Positions 53,165 through 61,667 of a stretch of 64,000 bases of DNA are shown here, piece after piece; the stretch's first letter is position 1, and every line of letters starts with the position of its first letter. Below the pieces are notes generated by a model. It had not been told where the DNA came from. It was given only the letters and a program-made list of their open reading frames with translations, and ran no database searches. The translations under genes and the position numbers were made by a program. This stretch comes from Myxococcus stipitatus (GTDB taxonomy: Bacteria > Myxococcota > Myxococcia > Myxococcales > Myxococcaceae). Where the stretch lies: contig NZ_CP147913.1 in NCBI RefSeq assembly GCF_037414475.1, positions 7,500,001 to 7,564,000 on the forward strand. Reading direction: 5' to 3'.

Positions 53165-53510
53165 CCAGCCACTTTGCGGTCAGGAAGAGTCCAGGGATTC
53201 GTCGAGTTGCTCCCGGTTTGGGGCAACTCGGTGAAACACTCACGAAGGGCTTCAGGAGTCGTCCGCTCTTGGTTGCTATGGGGCTGGGCACTCTCGCGGC
53301 TTGAGTCCTCGAGGTTGCGGATGCGCGTCATTCTTGCCGGGAGTCGCGACGAGGACGGAGGCGCGAGAGAGGGTTTGGCCGATAGAACTTCACCGGGAGG
53401 TGGTTGCGGAGTCTGGCTTTGTCAGAACTCAGTCTCAGGATGTGAAGGAATCGAGAAGAGTGAGACGCGTTGGGTTGATTGATTCTTCACCGAATGATGC
53501 CGAAATCGTG

Positions 53511-53618
53511 ATGAAGAAAGCGCGGTTCTCTGCTCTCTGTGTGAAGGGACCCGGCCGACATTTCTTGTTGCGGAGCGAGATGTTCAGTCGGCATGGGAAT
53601 ATGGTTGTTCGATGGTAG
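53511..53618 (+). CDS. very short open frame, doubtful
   Basis: 35 codons from ATG (MKKARFSALCVKGPGRHFLL). The start resembles a short signal but no hydrophobic core follows, and there is no conserved feature. Either a remnant of the start of a gene or chance. Confidence 0.15.
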   Translation: MKKARFSALCVKGPGRHFLLRSEMFSRHGNMVVRW

Positions 53619-53723
53619 TGGTGTATTGAAATGTTTGGTCGTCGCTGATAGGGTTCATCTTGGTGATGCCGCGCTTGGCATTCGATTTGGCCCCATTGGA
53701 CGGCATTGCCGGAGCTCATACAT

Positions 53724-54059
53724 ATGAAGAAGATGGTGATGATGTCGCTGGTGGTTGTGCTGGGGTTCTCGGGTGAGGCTGCCGCTGCCCCGACGGGACT
53801 GCGGAAGATCCTGAACATTGGATGTGAGACGGCCCGCAATATCTGCTGGGTGGAGGTGTCGGGTGCCGCTGTTGGCCCGTCGGCGTGTTTGGGCACCTCG
53901 CTGCGCTTCTCTCCTGCGGCACCCAATGGCAAGAGCATCCTGTCCCTTCTGACGGGGGCGTTCCTTGCTGGCAAGGAGGTCAATTTCGAGGTCAGCACCA
54001 CCGAGTGTTTCGCGGAGCAGCCGATCTTCCCTGGGATTGGTTTCATCAACTTCATCTGA
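53724..54059 (+). CDS. small secreted protein
   Basis: A 111-residue exported protein. The signal peptide MKKMVMMSLVVVLGFSGEAAA is followed by a small domain with three cysteines (NIGCETARNICWVEVSG, GPSACLGTS, STTECFAEQ). The family is not recognised. Codon third positions are less G/C-rich than the window average. It stands 13 bases before the zinc protease gene, so the two may be co-transcribed; the small protein could be an inhibitor or a partner. Confidence 0.6.
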   Translation: MKKMVMMSLVVVLGFSGEAAAAPTGLRKILNIGCETARNICWVEVSGAAVGPSACLGTSLRFSPAAPNGKSILSLLTGAFLAGKEVNFEVSTTECFAEQPIFPGIGFINFI

Positions 54060-54072
54060 GTCGAGACCTTCC

Positions 54073-54999
54073 ATGCAGATGCCCAGACTTGGCTTGCGAA
54101 TGACGCAAGCGCTGGTGCTCGCCTTGGCGGTCTCCTGTGGAGAGGCATCGGACATCGGTGTCCCTTCAGCCGACGGAAGTCTTGACGATGGGTGGAGGGC
54201 TTTCCGCGCCCAGGTCGTTGAGAGTTCCTCGCGACCAGGGGTTTTCATCGTCGAGGGAGACATCGCCATCCATGGCGAGGCGGCGCTGCGAAAGTACTAC
54301 CAAGAGCGGATGACGCGTGTGTCCCAGCCGTTGACGGTCCGTTTGACGCCATCGGGCGACGATGTGTGGCCAGAGGCCTCAAAACACGCGCTGACGTATT
54401 GTGTTTCCCCAGGGTTTCTCGGCACGAAGAGGGAGACCGTACGCGTCGCAATGGCGCAAGCAGCTGAATCCTGGAGTCGGCGAGTCGGAGTGACCATCCG
54501 CCATGACGCGTCCGCGGATCTTGACTGTGACAACGTTGAAGCGGGCTCTTTCGGCATGGTGACGTTTGAAGTCCGACCCGCCTTGGCCACGGACCGCTTC
54601 ATTGCCCGTGCATTCTTCCCGAGTGACCCTGCGTATGATCGCATCGTCTGGATTCATTCGGATGCATTCACCCCGGCAACGGCGAATAATCATACATTGG
54701 AAGAGGTCCTTCGCCACGAGCTGGGGCATGTGATGGGGTTCCGTCACGAGCACATCTGGATCTCGCCCGTGTCTGGTCAAGATACGTGCAAGTCCGAAGA
54801 CTCGGGGCAGCCTGGGCATCAGGATGACGCGCGGCAGCTCGTGGGCGGCTATGACGTCCTGTCGATCATGCACTACGCCCAGTGCCGACCCGCGGGTTCG
54901 TCGTGGGCCTATGCCCAGACGGAGACGGACTACCGTGCGGCCATTTCGCTCTACGGGCTGGCTCCGTCGTTGATTGTCGGGGCTGTCACGGCGCTGTAA
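54073..54999 (+). CDS. zinc metalloprotease lipoprotein (matrixin-like metzincin)
   Basis: A 308-residue secreted protease. A lipoprotein signal (ALVLALAVSCG) leads to a propeptide-like part, then a catalytic domain with the metzincin zinc site HELGHVMGFRHEH at residues 215-227 and a Met-turn VLSIMHYAQ near 265. The zinc ligands are His215, His219 and His225. The spacing HExxHxxGxxH defines the class. Its biased codon use is weaker than in housekeeping neighbours. Start ATG 54073; an ATG six bases later is also possible. Confidence 0.82.
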   Translation: MQMPRLGLRMTQALVLALAVSCGEASDIGVPSADGSLDDGWRAFRAQVVESSSRPGVFIVEGDIAIHGEAALRKYYQERMTRVSQPLTVRLTPSGDDVWPEASKHALTYCVSPGFLGTKRETVRVAMAQAAESWSRRVGVTIRHDASADLDCDNVEAGSFGMVTFEVRPALATDRFIARAFFPSDPAYDRIVWIHSDAFTPATANNHTLEEVLRHELGHVMGFRHEHIWISPVSGQDTCKSEDSGQPGHQDDARQLVGGYDVLSIMHYAQCRPAGSSWAYAQTETDYRAAISLYGLAPSLIVGAVTAL

Positions 55000-55073
55000 T
55001 CGCGAAGTCTCGCGGGTCACTCCCGCGCCGTGAACACATTCCTGTCATGACGTGAGCTGCACTCGCGAGGATT

Positions 55074-55110
55074 CTCCTGGCCATGGGAGAGGTGTACCCA
55101 TGGCCAGGAG
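55074..55110. terminator. strong hairpin between convergent genes
   Basis: A perfect 14-bp inverted repeat CTCCTGGCCATGGG/CCCATGGCCAGGAG with a nine-base loop, lying between the ends of the protease and DgcA-like genes. There is no T-run, but the position suggests transcription ending in both directions. Confidence 0.5.
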
Positions 55111-55115
55111 GGCTC

Positions 55116-56108
55116 TCAGCCCCAAAGCTCTCGGGGTGGCCAGAAGAGGGTGTTGCCCTCGAAGTGGATGCCCGGCTCGCGGTCCTTGGCGAGCAGCAGC
55201 GGGCCATCCAGGTCCACCACCTCCGCACCCTGGGCCACCAATGCAGCGGGAGCCATGGCCAGGGACGTGGCCACCATGCAGCCCACCATGAGCTGGAGCC
55301 CGTGTCCTCGCGCCTCCTGGGCCAGGGCCAGGGCCTCGGTGAGCCCTCCTGTCTTGTCGAGCTTGATGTTGATGGCGTCGTACTTGCCGATGAGCTCCGC
55401 CAGCCCATGACGGTCATGTGCGGACTCGTCAGCGCAGACGGCCACGGGACGGTTCAGTCCTCGCAATGCCTCATCAGCGGACGCGGGCAGGGGTTGCTCC
55501 ACCATCACCACGCCCAGCTCCGCGCAGGCGGCCAACAGCGTAGGCAGTTCCTCGGGTTTCCAGCCCTCATTCGCATCCACGATGAGGCGACTGGATGGCG
55601 CCCCGGCGCGAATGGCCCGCAGCCGCTCCAGGTCCTCCGTACTCCCTCGCCCCAGCTTCACCTTGAGCAAGGGCCGGTGCGCCGACTTCCTCGCGGCCGC
55701 ACCCATGGCCTCGACTGTGTCCAGGCTCAGCGTGTACGCGGTGACCAATGGCTGCGGCGCGACCATGCCCAGCAGCTCCCAGACAGGCTTGCCCGCCTTC
55801 TTCGCCTCCAGGTCCCACAGCGCGCAGTCCAAGGCATTGCGCGCCGCACGGGGCTCCAAGACCTCGGGGACACCGTCTCGCCCCAGTCCCGCCTCGATGC
55901 GAGGTCTCGCGGTCTCCAAGGCTCGCAGCACCCCGTCGACCGTCTCGCCATATCTCGCGTAGGGGACACACTCACCGCGCCCCACGGTGCCGTCCTCTTC
56001 CAGGGTAACGACCACCACCTCGGCGGAGGTCTTCGAGCCCCGGGAGATGGTGAAGCTGCCCGCGATGGGCCAGCTCTCATGCTGGATGCCGAGCTTGCGC
56101 ATGAGCAC
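55116..56108 (-). CDS. dgcA: enolase-superfamily epimerase/racemase (DgcA-like)
   Basis: A 330-residue enzyme of the muconate-lactonising/dipeptide epimerase branch. The catalytic lysines are in PLLKVKLG and in NIKLDKTGG; metal ligands are the Asp of LIVDANEGW, the Glu of VMVEQPLP and the Asp of VCADESAHD. By sequence it could be an L-Ala-D/L-Glu epimerase for cell-wall peptides. Its position directly behind a DgcN-like gene points to the N-acetyl-D-glutamate racemase DgcA. The GTG start at 56108 has GGAG four bases upstream and abuts the dgcN stop. Confidence 0.85.
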   Translation of the reverse strand: MLMRKLGIQHESWPIAGSFTISRGSKTSAEVVVVTLEEDGTVGRGECVPYARYGETVDGVLRALETARPRIEAGLGRDGVPEVLEPRAARNALDCALWDLEAKKAGKPVWELLGMVAPQPLVTAYTLSLDTVEAMGAAARKSAHRPLLKVKLGRGSTEDLERLRAIRAGAPSSRLIVDANEGWKPEELPTLLAACAELGVVMVEQPLPASADEALRGLNRPVAVCADESAHDRHGLAELIGKYDAINIKLDKTGGLTEALALAQEARGHGLQLMVGCMVATSLAMAPAALVAQGAEVVDLDGPLLLAKDREPGIHFEGNTLFWPPRELWG

Positions 56109-57125
56109 TCAGCTCCGTGCCGGGAAGCGGCGAACCAGCTCATCCACCAGGGGGCCGACACCTGTACGGATGGGGTCGACACATGGCAGCCCATGCTCGC
56201 GGCCCGTCCGCTCCAGGAACGCCAGGGCTTCGTTCTCCTCCAGGTGCTCGGTGTTGATGGCCAGCCCCGTGCACTGGATGCCTGGGTTCGTCAGCTGCCC
56301 CTCCAGCACGGTGCGGTCGATGACCGCTTGGATGGAGGGCAGCGCGTGCTGCACGCCTCGCATCTTCGTTCTCGTGGGCTCATGACACACGATGAAGGCA
56401 TCCGGCTGGGCCCCATGCAGCAACCCGAGCGTCACCCCCGCGAACGAGGGATGGAACAGCGACCCCTGTCCCTCCACCAAATCCCAGTGGTCCGCCGCGT
56501 TCGGCGGTGAAAGCCACTCCGCCGCGCCCGCCACGAAGTCGGACACCACCGCGTCGATGGCCACGCCCCGGCCCGAGATGAAGATGCCCGTCTGTCCCGT
56601 GGCGCGGAAGTCCGCCTTGAGCCCCCGCGCGCGCATCTCCTTCTCCAGCGCGAGCGCCGTGTACTTCTTTCCCACCGAACAATCCGTGCCCACCGTCAGC
56701 AAGCGCAATCCCTCTCGCCGAGTCCCCTTGCCCGTGGCGAACTCCATGTCCGGGATGCGCACGTCGTGCAGCGCGCGGCCGTTGCGCCTGGCGGCCTCCG
56801 CGATGGCGGGGAAGGACGACAGCCGCCTGTGCAGCCCGGTCGCCACGTCCATGCCCGCATCCAGCGCCTCCACCAGCTTGCCCACCCAGTGCTCCGGCAG
56901 CACGCCTCCCGCGTTGGCCACGCCGACGATGAGTGTCCTGGCCCCCTTCGCCTTCGCCTGGGCGATGTCCAGGTCCGCGAGGCCGCAGTCCGCCTTGCAG
57001 CCAGGGAGCCGCAGCTGGCCCACGCACCAGTCGGGCCTCCAGTCGACGATGCCGTGCGCCGTCTTCGCCGCGAGCTGGTCGGGTACATCCCCCAGGAACA
57101 ACAGGTAGGGCTTTTGAATCTCCAC
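56109..57125 (-). CDS. dgcN: DUF1611 protein, DgcN-like
   Basis: A 338-residue P-loop protein. An N-terminal Rossmann-like region (PYLLFLGDVPDQLAAKTA, ADCGLADLDIAQAKAKGA) precedes a nucleotide-binding part with TVGTDCSVGKKYTALALEKE. DUF1611 includes DgcN, an N-acetyltransferase that starts D-glutamate breakdown in marine bacteria. Start: GTG 57125 has a near-ideal GGGGAGGA upstream, so I prefer it to the GTG at 57182. It forms a two-gene operon with the following racemase gene. Confidence 0.85.
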   Translation of the reverse strand: MEIQKPYLLFLGDVPDQLAAKTAHGIVDWRPDWCVGQLRLPGCKADCGLADLDIAQAKAKGARTLIVGVANAGGVLPEHWVGKLVEALDAGMDVATGLHRRLSSFPAIAEAARRNGRALHDVRIPDMEFATGKGTRREGLRLLTVGTDCSVGKKYTALALEKEMRARGLKADFRATGQTGIFISGRGVAIDAVVSDFVAGAAEWLSPPNAADHWDLVEGQGSLFHPSFAGVTLGLLHGAQPDAFIVCHEPTRTKMRGVQHALPSIQAVIDRTVLEGQLTNPGIQCTGLAINTEHLEENEALAFLERTGREHGLPCVDPIRTGVGPLVDELVRRFPARS

Positions 57126-57203
57126 CAACGTCCTCCCCGCGCCCCGGTCTGGGGCCTTCTCGGTTGCAGGGCTTTTCAACACTTCCCTGAGATGCCGGCA
57201 AGG

Positions 57204-57635
57204 TCAACCGCGAACCCACTCGGGGGCCACGGCGCACAGGATTCCGAGGATGGACGCAATCACGCTCAAGGCGAACAGGATGGGGAGGGCCACGCGGCGT
57301 TGGGGGACGCCCGCGGTCCGCATCAGTCCCATGACGGCCCACGGGCCCACCAGCGGGACGAGCGCGGCGGTGGACCAGAATCCACCACAGCGCGACTGCA
57401 ACCGATGCACCAGGGGACTTCGTGGACGGGAGAGCAACCGGCGCCAGGGCTCCAGTCGGTCCAGCGCGTCCCATCCCAGGTCCACCGCGAGGACCTGGAG
57501 ATAACCCAGCGGCACGCAGGCGAGGACCACCGCCCACGGCGGATATCCCAGGGCGAGGATGCCCAGCGGCACGGCCGCGAGCACTCCGCCCACGGGGCTG
57601 GCCGCGACCAGGATGAAGGAGAGCAAGGCAGTCAC
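57204..57635 (-). CDS. small integral membrane protein
   Basis: 143 residues with about four hydrophobic segments (LLSFILVAASPVGGVLAAV, AVVLACVPLGYLQVLAVDL, STAALVPLVGPWAVMGLM, LFALSVIASILGILCAVA). The layout resembles COG2426-type 'small multidrug export' proteins, which have no proven substrate. It lies upstream of dgcN on the same strand, about 80 bases away, and may belong to the same unit. Confidence 0.65.
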   Translation of the reverse strand: MTALLSFILVAASPVGGVLAAVPLGILALGYPPWAVVLACVPLGYLQVLAVDLGWDALDRLEPWRRLLSRPRSPLVHRLQSRCGGFWSTAALVPLVGPWAVMGLMRTAGVPQRRVALPILFALSVIASILGILCAVAPEWVRG

Positions 57636-57850
57636 GGCGGTGTGTTCCCGGCTTCACCCCGGAGCTCCGGGATGGAACTCCATGCAGGGACATAGCCGGG
57701 GCTCACGGCCGGTGGGTGAAGAGACTGTGACGCTCGGACAACGTCGAGAGCGAAGGAGTCGACAGCGTCATCGGCCTCGAGCGCGCACTCCACGCGAGAC
57801 ATGTGTCCATCAGGTGATGGTGTGCATGAGCACATGTGTCGTGTCTGGCG

Positions 57851-58678
57851 ATGGACTCCGTCCCAGAGTTGAAGCGGTTGCATCACGTCGTTACCTCGAC
57901 GGCCGTGAGGTACTGGCTCCCATGGTTGTTGCTGCTCTTCGCGGGGTGCGGCGTCTTCGAACTGCACCCCTATGAAGTCAGAGGGGGCGAGCAGAACCTG
58001 AATGTGCGTGCGCTCGAGCGTCTCCCGCGAGACACCCACGAAGGCTCGTTTCGATTCGCGGTGATGGGCGACATCGGCGTCTTCCTGAAGGAAGCCAAGG
58101 ACGCGATGGAGGATGTGGCTCGGCGGGACGTCGACTTCGTCGTCCAGTTGGGAGACCTGACGGAGTTCAGCTCGGCCCAGGAGTATGACTGGGTGGCTCG
58201 CCTTTTCGACGACGTGCCGGTGCCCGCGTTGGCTGTCATCGGCAATCACGACCTGCTGGGGACTGGGCCGCAGCTGTTCCGCCATCACTTCGGCTCGGAG
58301 TATCTGACCTTCGACTTCGGAGGGAGCCGCTTCGTCCTCTTCGACTCGAACTCTCGCGAGTATGGCTACCCCGGAGATGTGCCGGACCTGGACCGGCTGC
58401 GCGCGGAGTTGATTGCACCGCCGTGCGGGGGGCACCTGTTCACCTTCTCGCATGTCCCGCCGTGGCATTCGGACTTCGACCCGTCGCTGAGGGGGCCATT
58501 CGAGCACCTCCAGGCGGAGCGCAATGTCGCGGTGTCCTTCCACGGCCATCTCCATCGCTTCGGCAGTGATGCCATCGAGGGCGTGCGCTACGTCGTCACC
58601 GACGCGCTCGAGCTGCGCCGCTACCTGGTGGTCACCGTCGCGGGGCCTACGGTCCACGTCGAGCAGGTTTCGTACTGA
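57851..58678 (+). CDS. calcineurin-like metallophosphoesterase lipoprotein
   Basis: A 275-residue phosphoesterase. A leader ending LLLFAGCG gives a lipoprotein. The two-metal site is complete: AVMGDIGVF (Asp), VQLGDLTEF (Asp), VIGNHDLLG (Asn-His), FTFSHVPPW (His) and FHGHLHRFG (His-x-His). Substrate unknown; the periplasmic location suggests phosphodiesters or phosphomonoesters outside the cytoplasm. Start ATG 57851; a GTG at 57836 is also in frame. Its stop overlaps the start of the next gene (TGATG). Confidence 0.85.
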   Translation: MDSVPELKRLHHVVTSTAVRYWLPWLLLLFAGCGVFELHPYEVRGGEQNLNVRALERLPRDTHEGSFRFAVMGDIGVFLKEAKDAMEDVARRDVDFVVQLGDLTEFSSAQEYDWVARLFDDVPVPALAVIGNHDLLGTGPQLFRHHFGSEYLTFDFGGSRFVLFDSNSREYGYPGDVPDLDRLRAELIAPPCGGHLFTFSHVPPWHSDFDPSLRGPFEHLQAERNVAVSFHGHLHRFGSDAIEGVRYVVTDALELRRYLVVTVAGPTVHVEQVSY

Positions 58679-59271
58679 TGATGCGCTCGGGGTTCGTGGG
58701 AGGAGTGTTGGTGGCGTGGCTGCTCGTGGGGCTTGCCTCGCGAGCGGAGCCTCGGGCACACGAGGCTCCGTGGTACGTGCCGGACCATGCGGCGCTCCAG
58801 TTCGCGGGCTCCATCGGGATGTTGGCCGCGGGGCCTGGGTGGGCGTTCCTGGATGAGCAAGTGGATGTGCAGGCGTTGCTTGGCTGGGCGCCTCGCGCGG
58901 TGGCGGGCGCGGACTTCGTGACCCTGACGCTCAAGGCGCAGTGGCATCCGTTCCTCATCACGCATCGCGATTGGCGCATCCGCCCGCTCACCGTGGGCGC
59001 GGCGTTCAGCTACACCTTCGGCGACAGGTACTTCCTGAAGCTGCCGGACCGCTACGACTCGGGCTACTACTGGTTCACGACGGCGTTGCGTCCCATGATC
59101 TTCCTGGGCGGGAGTGTCGGGCACTCCCTGCCGGGGGTGGGAGCCCCCATACTGGAGGGCTACTATGAACTGGTCGCCACCGACTACCGCCTCGTCCAGT
59201 TCGTCCAGAACCCAGGCACCGTGAACACGGGGCTGTTCTCACTCGCGCTGGGGGCTCGGCTGCGCTTCTGA
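58678..59271 (+). CDS. hypothetical exported beta-rich protein
   Basis: A 197-residue exported protein overlapping the preceding phosphoesterase gene by one base, thus translationally coupled. The signal peptide (GVLVAWLLVGLASRA) is followed by alternating strands such as VTLTLKAQWHPFLITHRDW, TVGAAFSYTFGDRYFLKL and a terminal LFSLALGARLRF ending in Phe, typical of a small outer-membrane barrel. Probably a membrane partner of the phosphoesterase; function unknown. Confidence 0.65.
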   Translation: MMRSGFVGGVLVAWLLVGLASRAEPRAHEAPWYVPDHAALQFAGSIGMLAAGPGWAFLDEQVDVQALLGWAPRAVAGADFVTLTLKAQWHPFLITHRDWRIRPLTVGAAFSYTFGDRYFLKLPDRYDSGYYWFTTALRPMIFLGGSVGHSLPGVGAPILEGYYELVATDYRLVQFVQNPGTVNTGLFSLALGARLRF

Positions 59272-59298
59272 CGGATGGGCGCGTGGAGGCCTGTTGTC

Positions 59299-61212
59299 TC
59301 AGCGCGGAGGTGTCGTCGCGGTGCTCGTGGGGGCGGGGGGCTCTTCGCGCTCGGCGTCTCCTCCTCGGAGGCGGCGCAGGATGCGAGGTGCCTCGGCGGC
59401 GAAGCGCTCCTGTGCATCTGGCAGCGGACGGTCCCACATGTCCGAGAGCTCCGTGCCCGGCAGTCCCGCGCCGAAGCGCACCTTCAACTCTCGGCCGATG
59501 AGCGCATAGCGCGGCTCCCAGCCGATGGTGGTGAGCAGATAGCGCCGAGGGTCCGGACGGGTCATCGGAATGCCATCGCCCAGCTTCTCCGGCGGGTGGG
59601 TGTCACCGAGCATGTCGAACAAGGTGGGCACCAGGTCGATGTGGCCGGTGACGGAGTCGACCTCTCCGGGCGCCAGGCGCTCATCGAAGATGACCATGGG
59701 GACATGAAGTTGGAGCTCGGTGACGTCGCTGGCGTGGCCCACGCGGCCGTGCTCGCGGAACTCTTCGCCGTGGTCTCCGGTGAAGATGATGAGAGGGCGT
59801 GTGCCTCGCGCGGCTTCCCACTGGGTCAACAGCTCCTCCACCTTGGTGTCCACCTCGTAGGCGGAGTTCCAGGCGCGGGCCTTGAGGTGCTCGGCGGGGA
59901 CTCGCGCGGTGGCGAGGCCTCCGTTGCCGTCCCAGGCGGGTGAGAACACCGCCGAGCGCGGCGGGTAGTCGTAGTCGAAGTGAGTCCCCGCGAAGAAGAC
60001 GAAGGTGAAGAGCGGGACGTCGCGAGGTGTCGACCGCGCCAGGTCCACGGCGTCCTTCACCATGGCCGCGTCGCGCAGGTGGCTGCGGCCCTCGTAGTCC
60101 GTGCGCAGGCCTCCGTGGACATCGCGGAACACGGTGTCCTTCAAGCCCATCCAGTCCACGGAGGACGCGGCGAAGAAGGCTTGCCGATAGCCATTGGCCT
60201 TGAGCGCGGGGAAGAGCAGGGGCGCGCGGCCGGCGCCGACCACCGCGTCCCGGCGCTGGGCTTCCAACCCGAAGAAGAGGCTGAAGAGCGAGAAGTCGGT
60301 GGAGCTGGCCGCGCTGTGGTGGTGCAGGAAGCGCGTGCCGTGCTCCGCCCTGCGCCACAGGTTGGGCATGACCTCCGGCGTGAAGAAGTCGTCGCGGAGG
60401 CTCTCCACGAGGACGAGCAGGATGTCGGGGTGCCGCGTGAAGCGGACGTCGGAGGGGTCGATGCTCGCCGCGGGGGCGCCCGCCTCGGGGCTGACGCCCA
60501 GCTTGAGGCCGGAGGCGGGGGGGCGGTCCGTCATCCGCGTGAGCAGCGTGTTCATCCGCACGGGGGCTTGAAGGGGCAGGGTGGTGGCCGCGTGCAGCAC
60601 CGCGCCGCCATGGGCGAAGACGAGATAGGCGCTCATCAGTCGCTCCGCGGCGGTGACGAGGACCAGACAGGCGACGAGGCGCCCCACCCGCTGGGGACGC
60701 TGGACGCGCCGCAGGAAGTGGAGGCCCGTCCAGACATCGAGCGAGAGGACCGCGAGCGTCCCGACGCCCGACAGCGCGAGCTCATGTGGCGCGAGCCCCG
60801 TCTCCGCGAGCGCGCGCGGCTGAAGTGCGACCGCCAGGACCAGGCCATTGATGTGGAAGCCCAGGGAAGACAGCACCAGCGCATCCACGCCGAGCATCGC
60901 CACGCCCAAGGCCACCACGATGGTCATCGCCAGCGCATAGCGCCGCCCGAGCAACAGCAAGGGGAGGGTGGCCACGAAGGCGATGAGCCCCAGGAACAAC
61001 GCCTGGACGACGCCGCCCACGAGGAGCAGGGGCCGCAGCGCAGGGGCCAGTCGGTCCACGGAGGCGAGCAACGGGGCGCCGAAGAAGAGCAGCGCGAGCA
61101 GCCCATGCAGGGTGCACCAGAGCAGCGCGGGGCCCAACAACGGGCGGGCTTCGGCCAGTCGCTGGCGGAGCCTCTCTGCGGGCGTGAGGGTGGCGGGAGG
61201 CGTCCGAGACAT
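59299..61212 (-). CDS. membrane-anchored sulfatase/phosphoethanolamine-transferase-fold protein
   Basis: A 637-residue protein: about five hydrophobic segments (40-210) followed by a periplasmic alkaline-phosphatase-fold domain. Its motifs are ILLVLVESLRDDFF (metal Glu), SAASSTDFSLFSLFFG (the Ser/Thr nucleophile region), FVFFAGTHFDYDYP and IIFTGDHGEEFREHG (metal Asp-His). The plan matches LTA-synthase, YejM/PbgA and OpgB-type proteins. It probably acts on lipid or envelope substrates. Confidence 0.85.
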   Translation of the reverse strand: MSRTPPATLTPAERLRQRLAEARPLLGPALLWCTLHGLLALLFFGAPLLASVDRLAPALRPLLLVGGVVQALFLGLIAFVATLPLLLLGRRYALAMTIVVALGVAMLGVDALVLSSLGFHINGLVLAVALQPRALAETGLAPHELALSGVGTLAVLSLDVWTGLHFLRRVQRPQRVGRLVACLVLVTAAERLMSAYLVFAHGGAVLHAATTLPLQAPVRMNTLLTRMTDRPPASGLKLGVSPEAGAPAASIDPSDVRFTRHPDILLVLVESLRDDFFTPEVMPNLWRRAEHGTRFLHHHSAASSTDFSLFSLFFGLEAQRRDAVVGAGRAPLLFPALKANGYRQAFFAASSVDWMGLKDTVFRDVHGGLRTDYEGRSHLRDAAMVKDAVDLARSTPRDVPLFTFVFFAGTHFDYDYPPRSAVFSPAWDGNGGLATARVPAEHLKARAWNSAYEVDTKVEELLTQWEAARGTRPLIIFTGDHGEEFREHGRVGHASDVTELQLHVPMVIFDERLAPGEVDSVTGHIDLVPTLFDMLGDTHPPEKLGDGIPMTRPDPRRYLLTTIGWEPRYALIGRELKVRFGAGLPGTELSDMWDRPLPDAQERFAAEAPRILRRLRGGDAEREEPPAPTSTATTPPR

Positions 61213-61240
61213 CGCGCTTCCTGCTAGCCCGCTCGCGAGC

Positions 61241-61665
61241 GATGTTCAAGGAAGGACACGCGCCCGGTCGCCCCCTTGCGGTGGGAGCTTGTCCAGTCGA
61301 GGGGCAGGGTGGCCCGCCACGCGGCACGTCGCGAAGGGAGGACACGCACCCGGCCTCCCCTTGCGGTGGGCGCTTGTCCGGTCGAGGGATGACGCGGGCT
61401 GCCTGGCGGGACATCGTGAAGGACGGGCACGGGCGCTGCCGCCCCCATCCACCAGGGGCTTGCTCATCCACGGACTCACGCGGTCACCGACGGAACCTCG
61501 CGAAGGAAGGGCCTCGCTCGGTCGCCCCGTTCGTGGGTGCCTGTCGAGTCGAAGGGGGCGTGGGCTGCCCAGCGGGGCGTTGTGAAGGAAGGGGACTTGC
61601 CCAACGGACCCACGCGGTCACCGACGGAACCTCGTGACGGACGGCGCGGCGGTGCCAGGATGGGG
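61241..61665. repeat. array of about 85-bp imperfect tandem repeats
   Basis: Five to six imperfect copies. The anchor TCGYGAAGGAAGG or a close variant occurs at 61248, 61334, 61419, 61503 and 61585 (intervals 86, 85, 84, 82), with a degraded last copy near 61637. Copies also share blocks like CCCCTTGCGGTGGG and TTGTCCGGTCGAGGG. The array fills the whole gap between the sulfatase-fold gene and the LysR gene and contains no convincing gene. Confidence 0.75.
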
Positions 61666-61667
61666 GC

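Larger units (their letters stand above)
52499..53723. other. degenerate stretch with gene remnants
   Basis: 1.2 kb without a full gene. It contains two short stretches with some coding character (52841-53164 and 53511-53618, listed separately) and otherwise sequence with weakened codon bias, lower GC towards 53.6 kb, and no recognisable mobile-element end. Confidence 0.5.
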
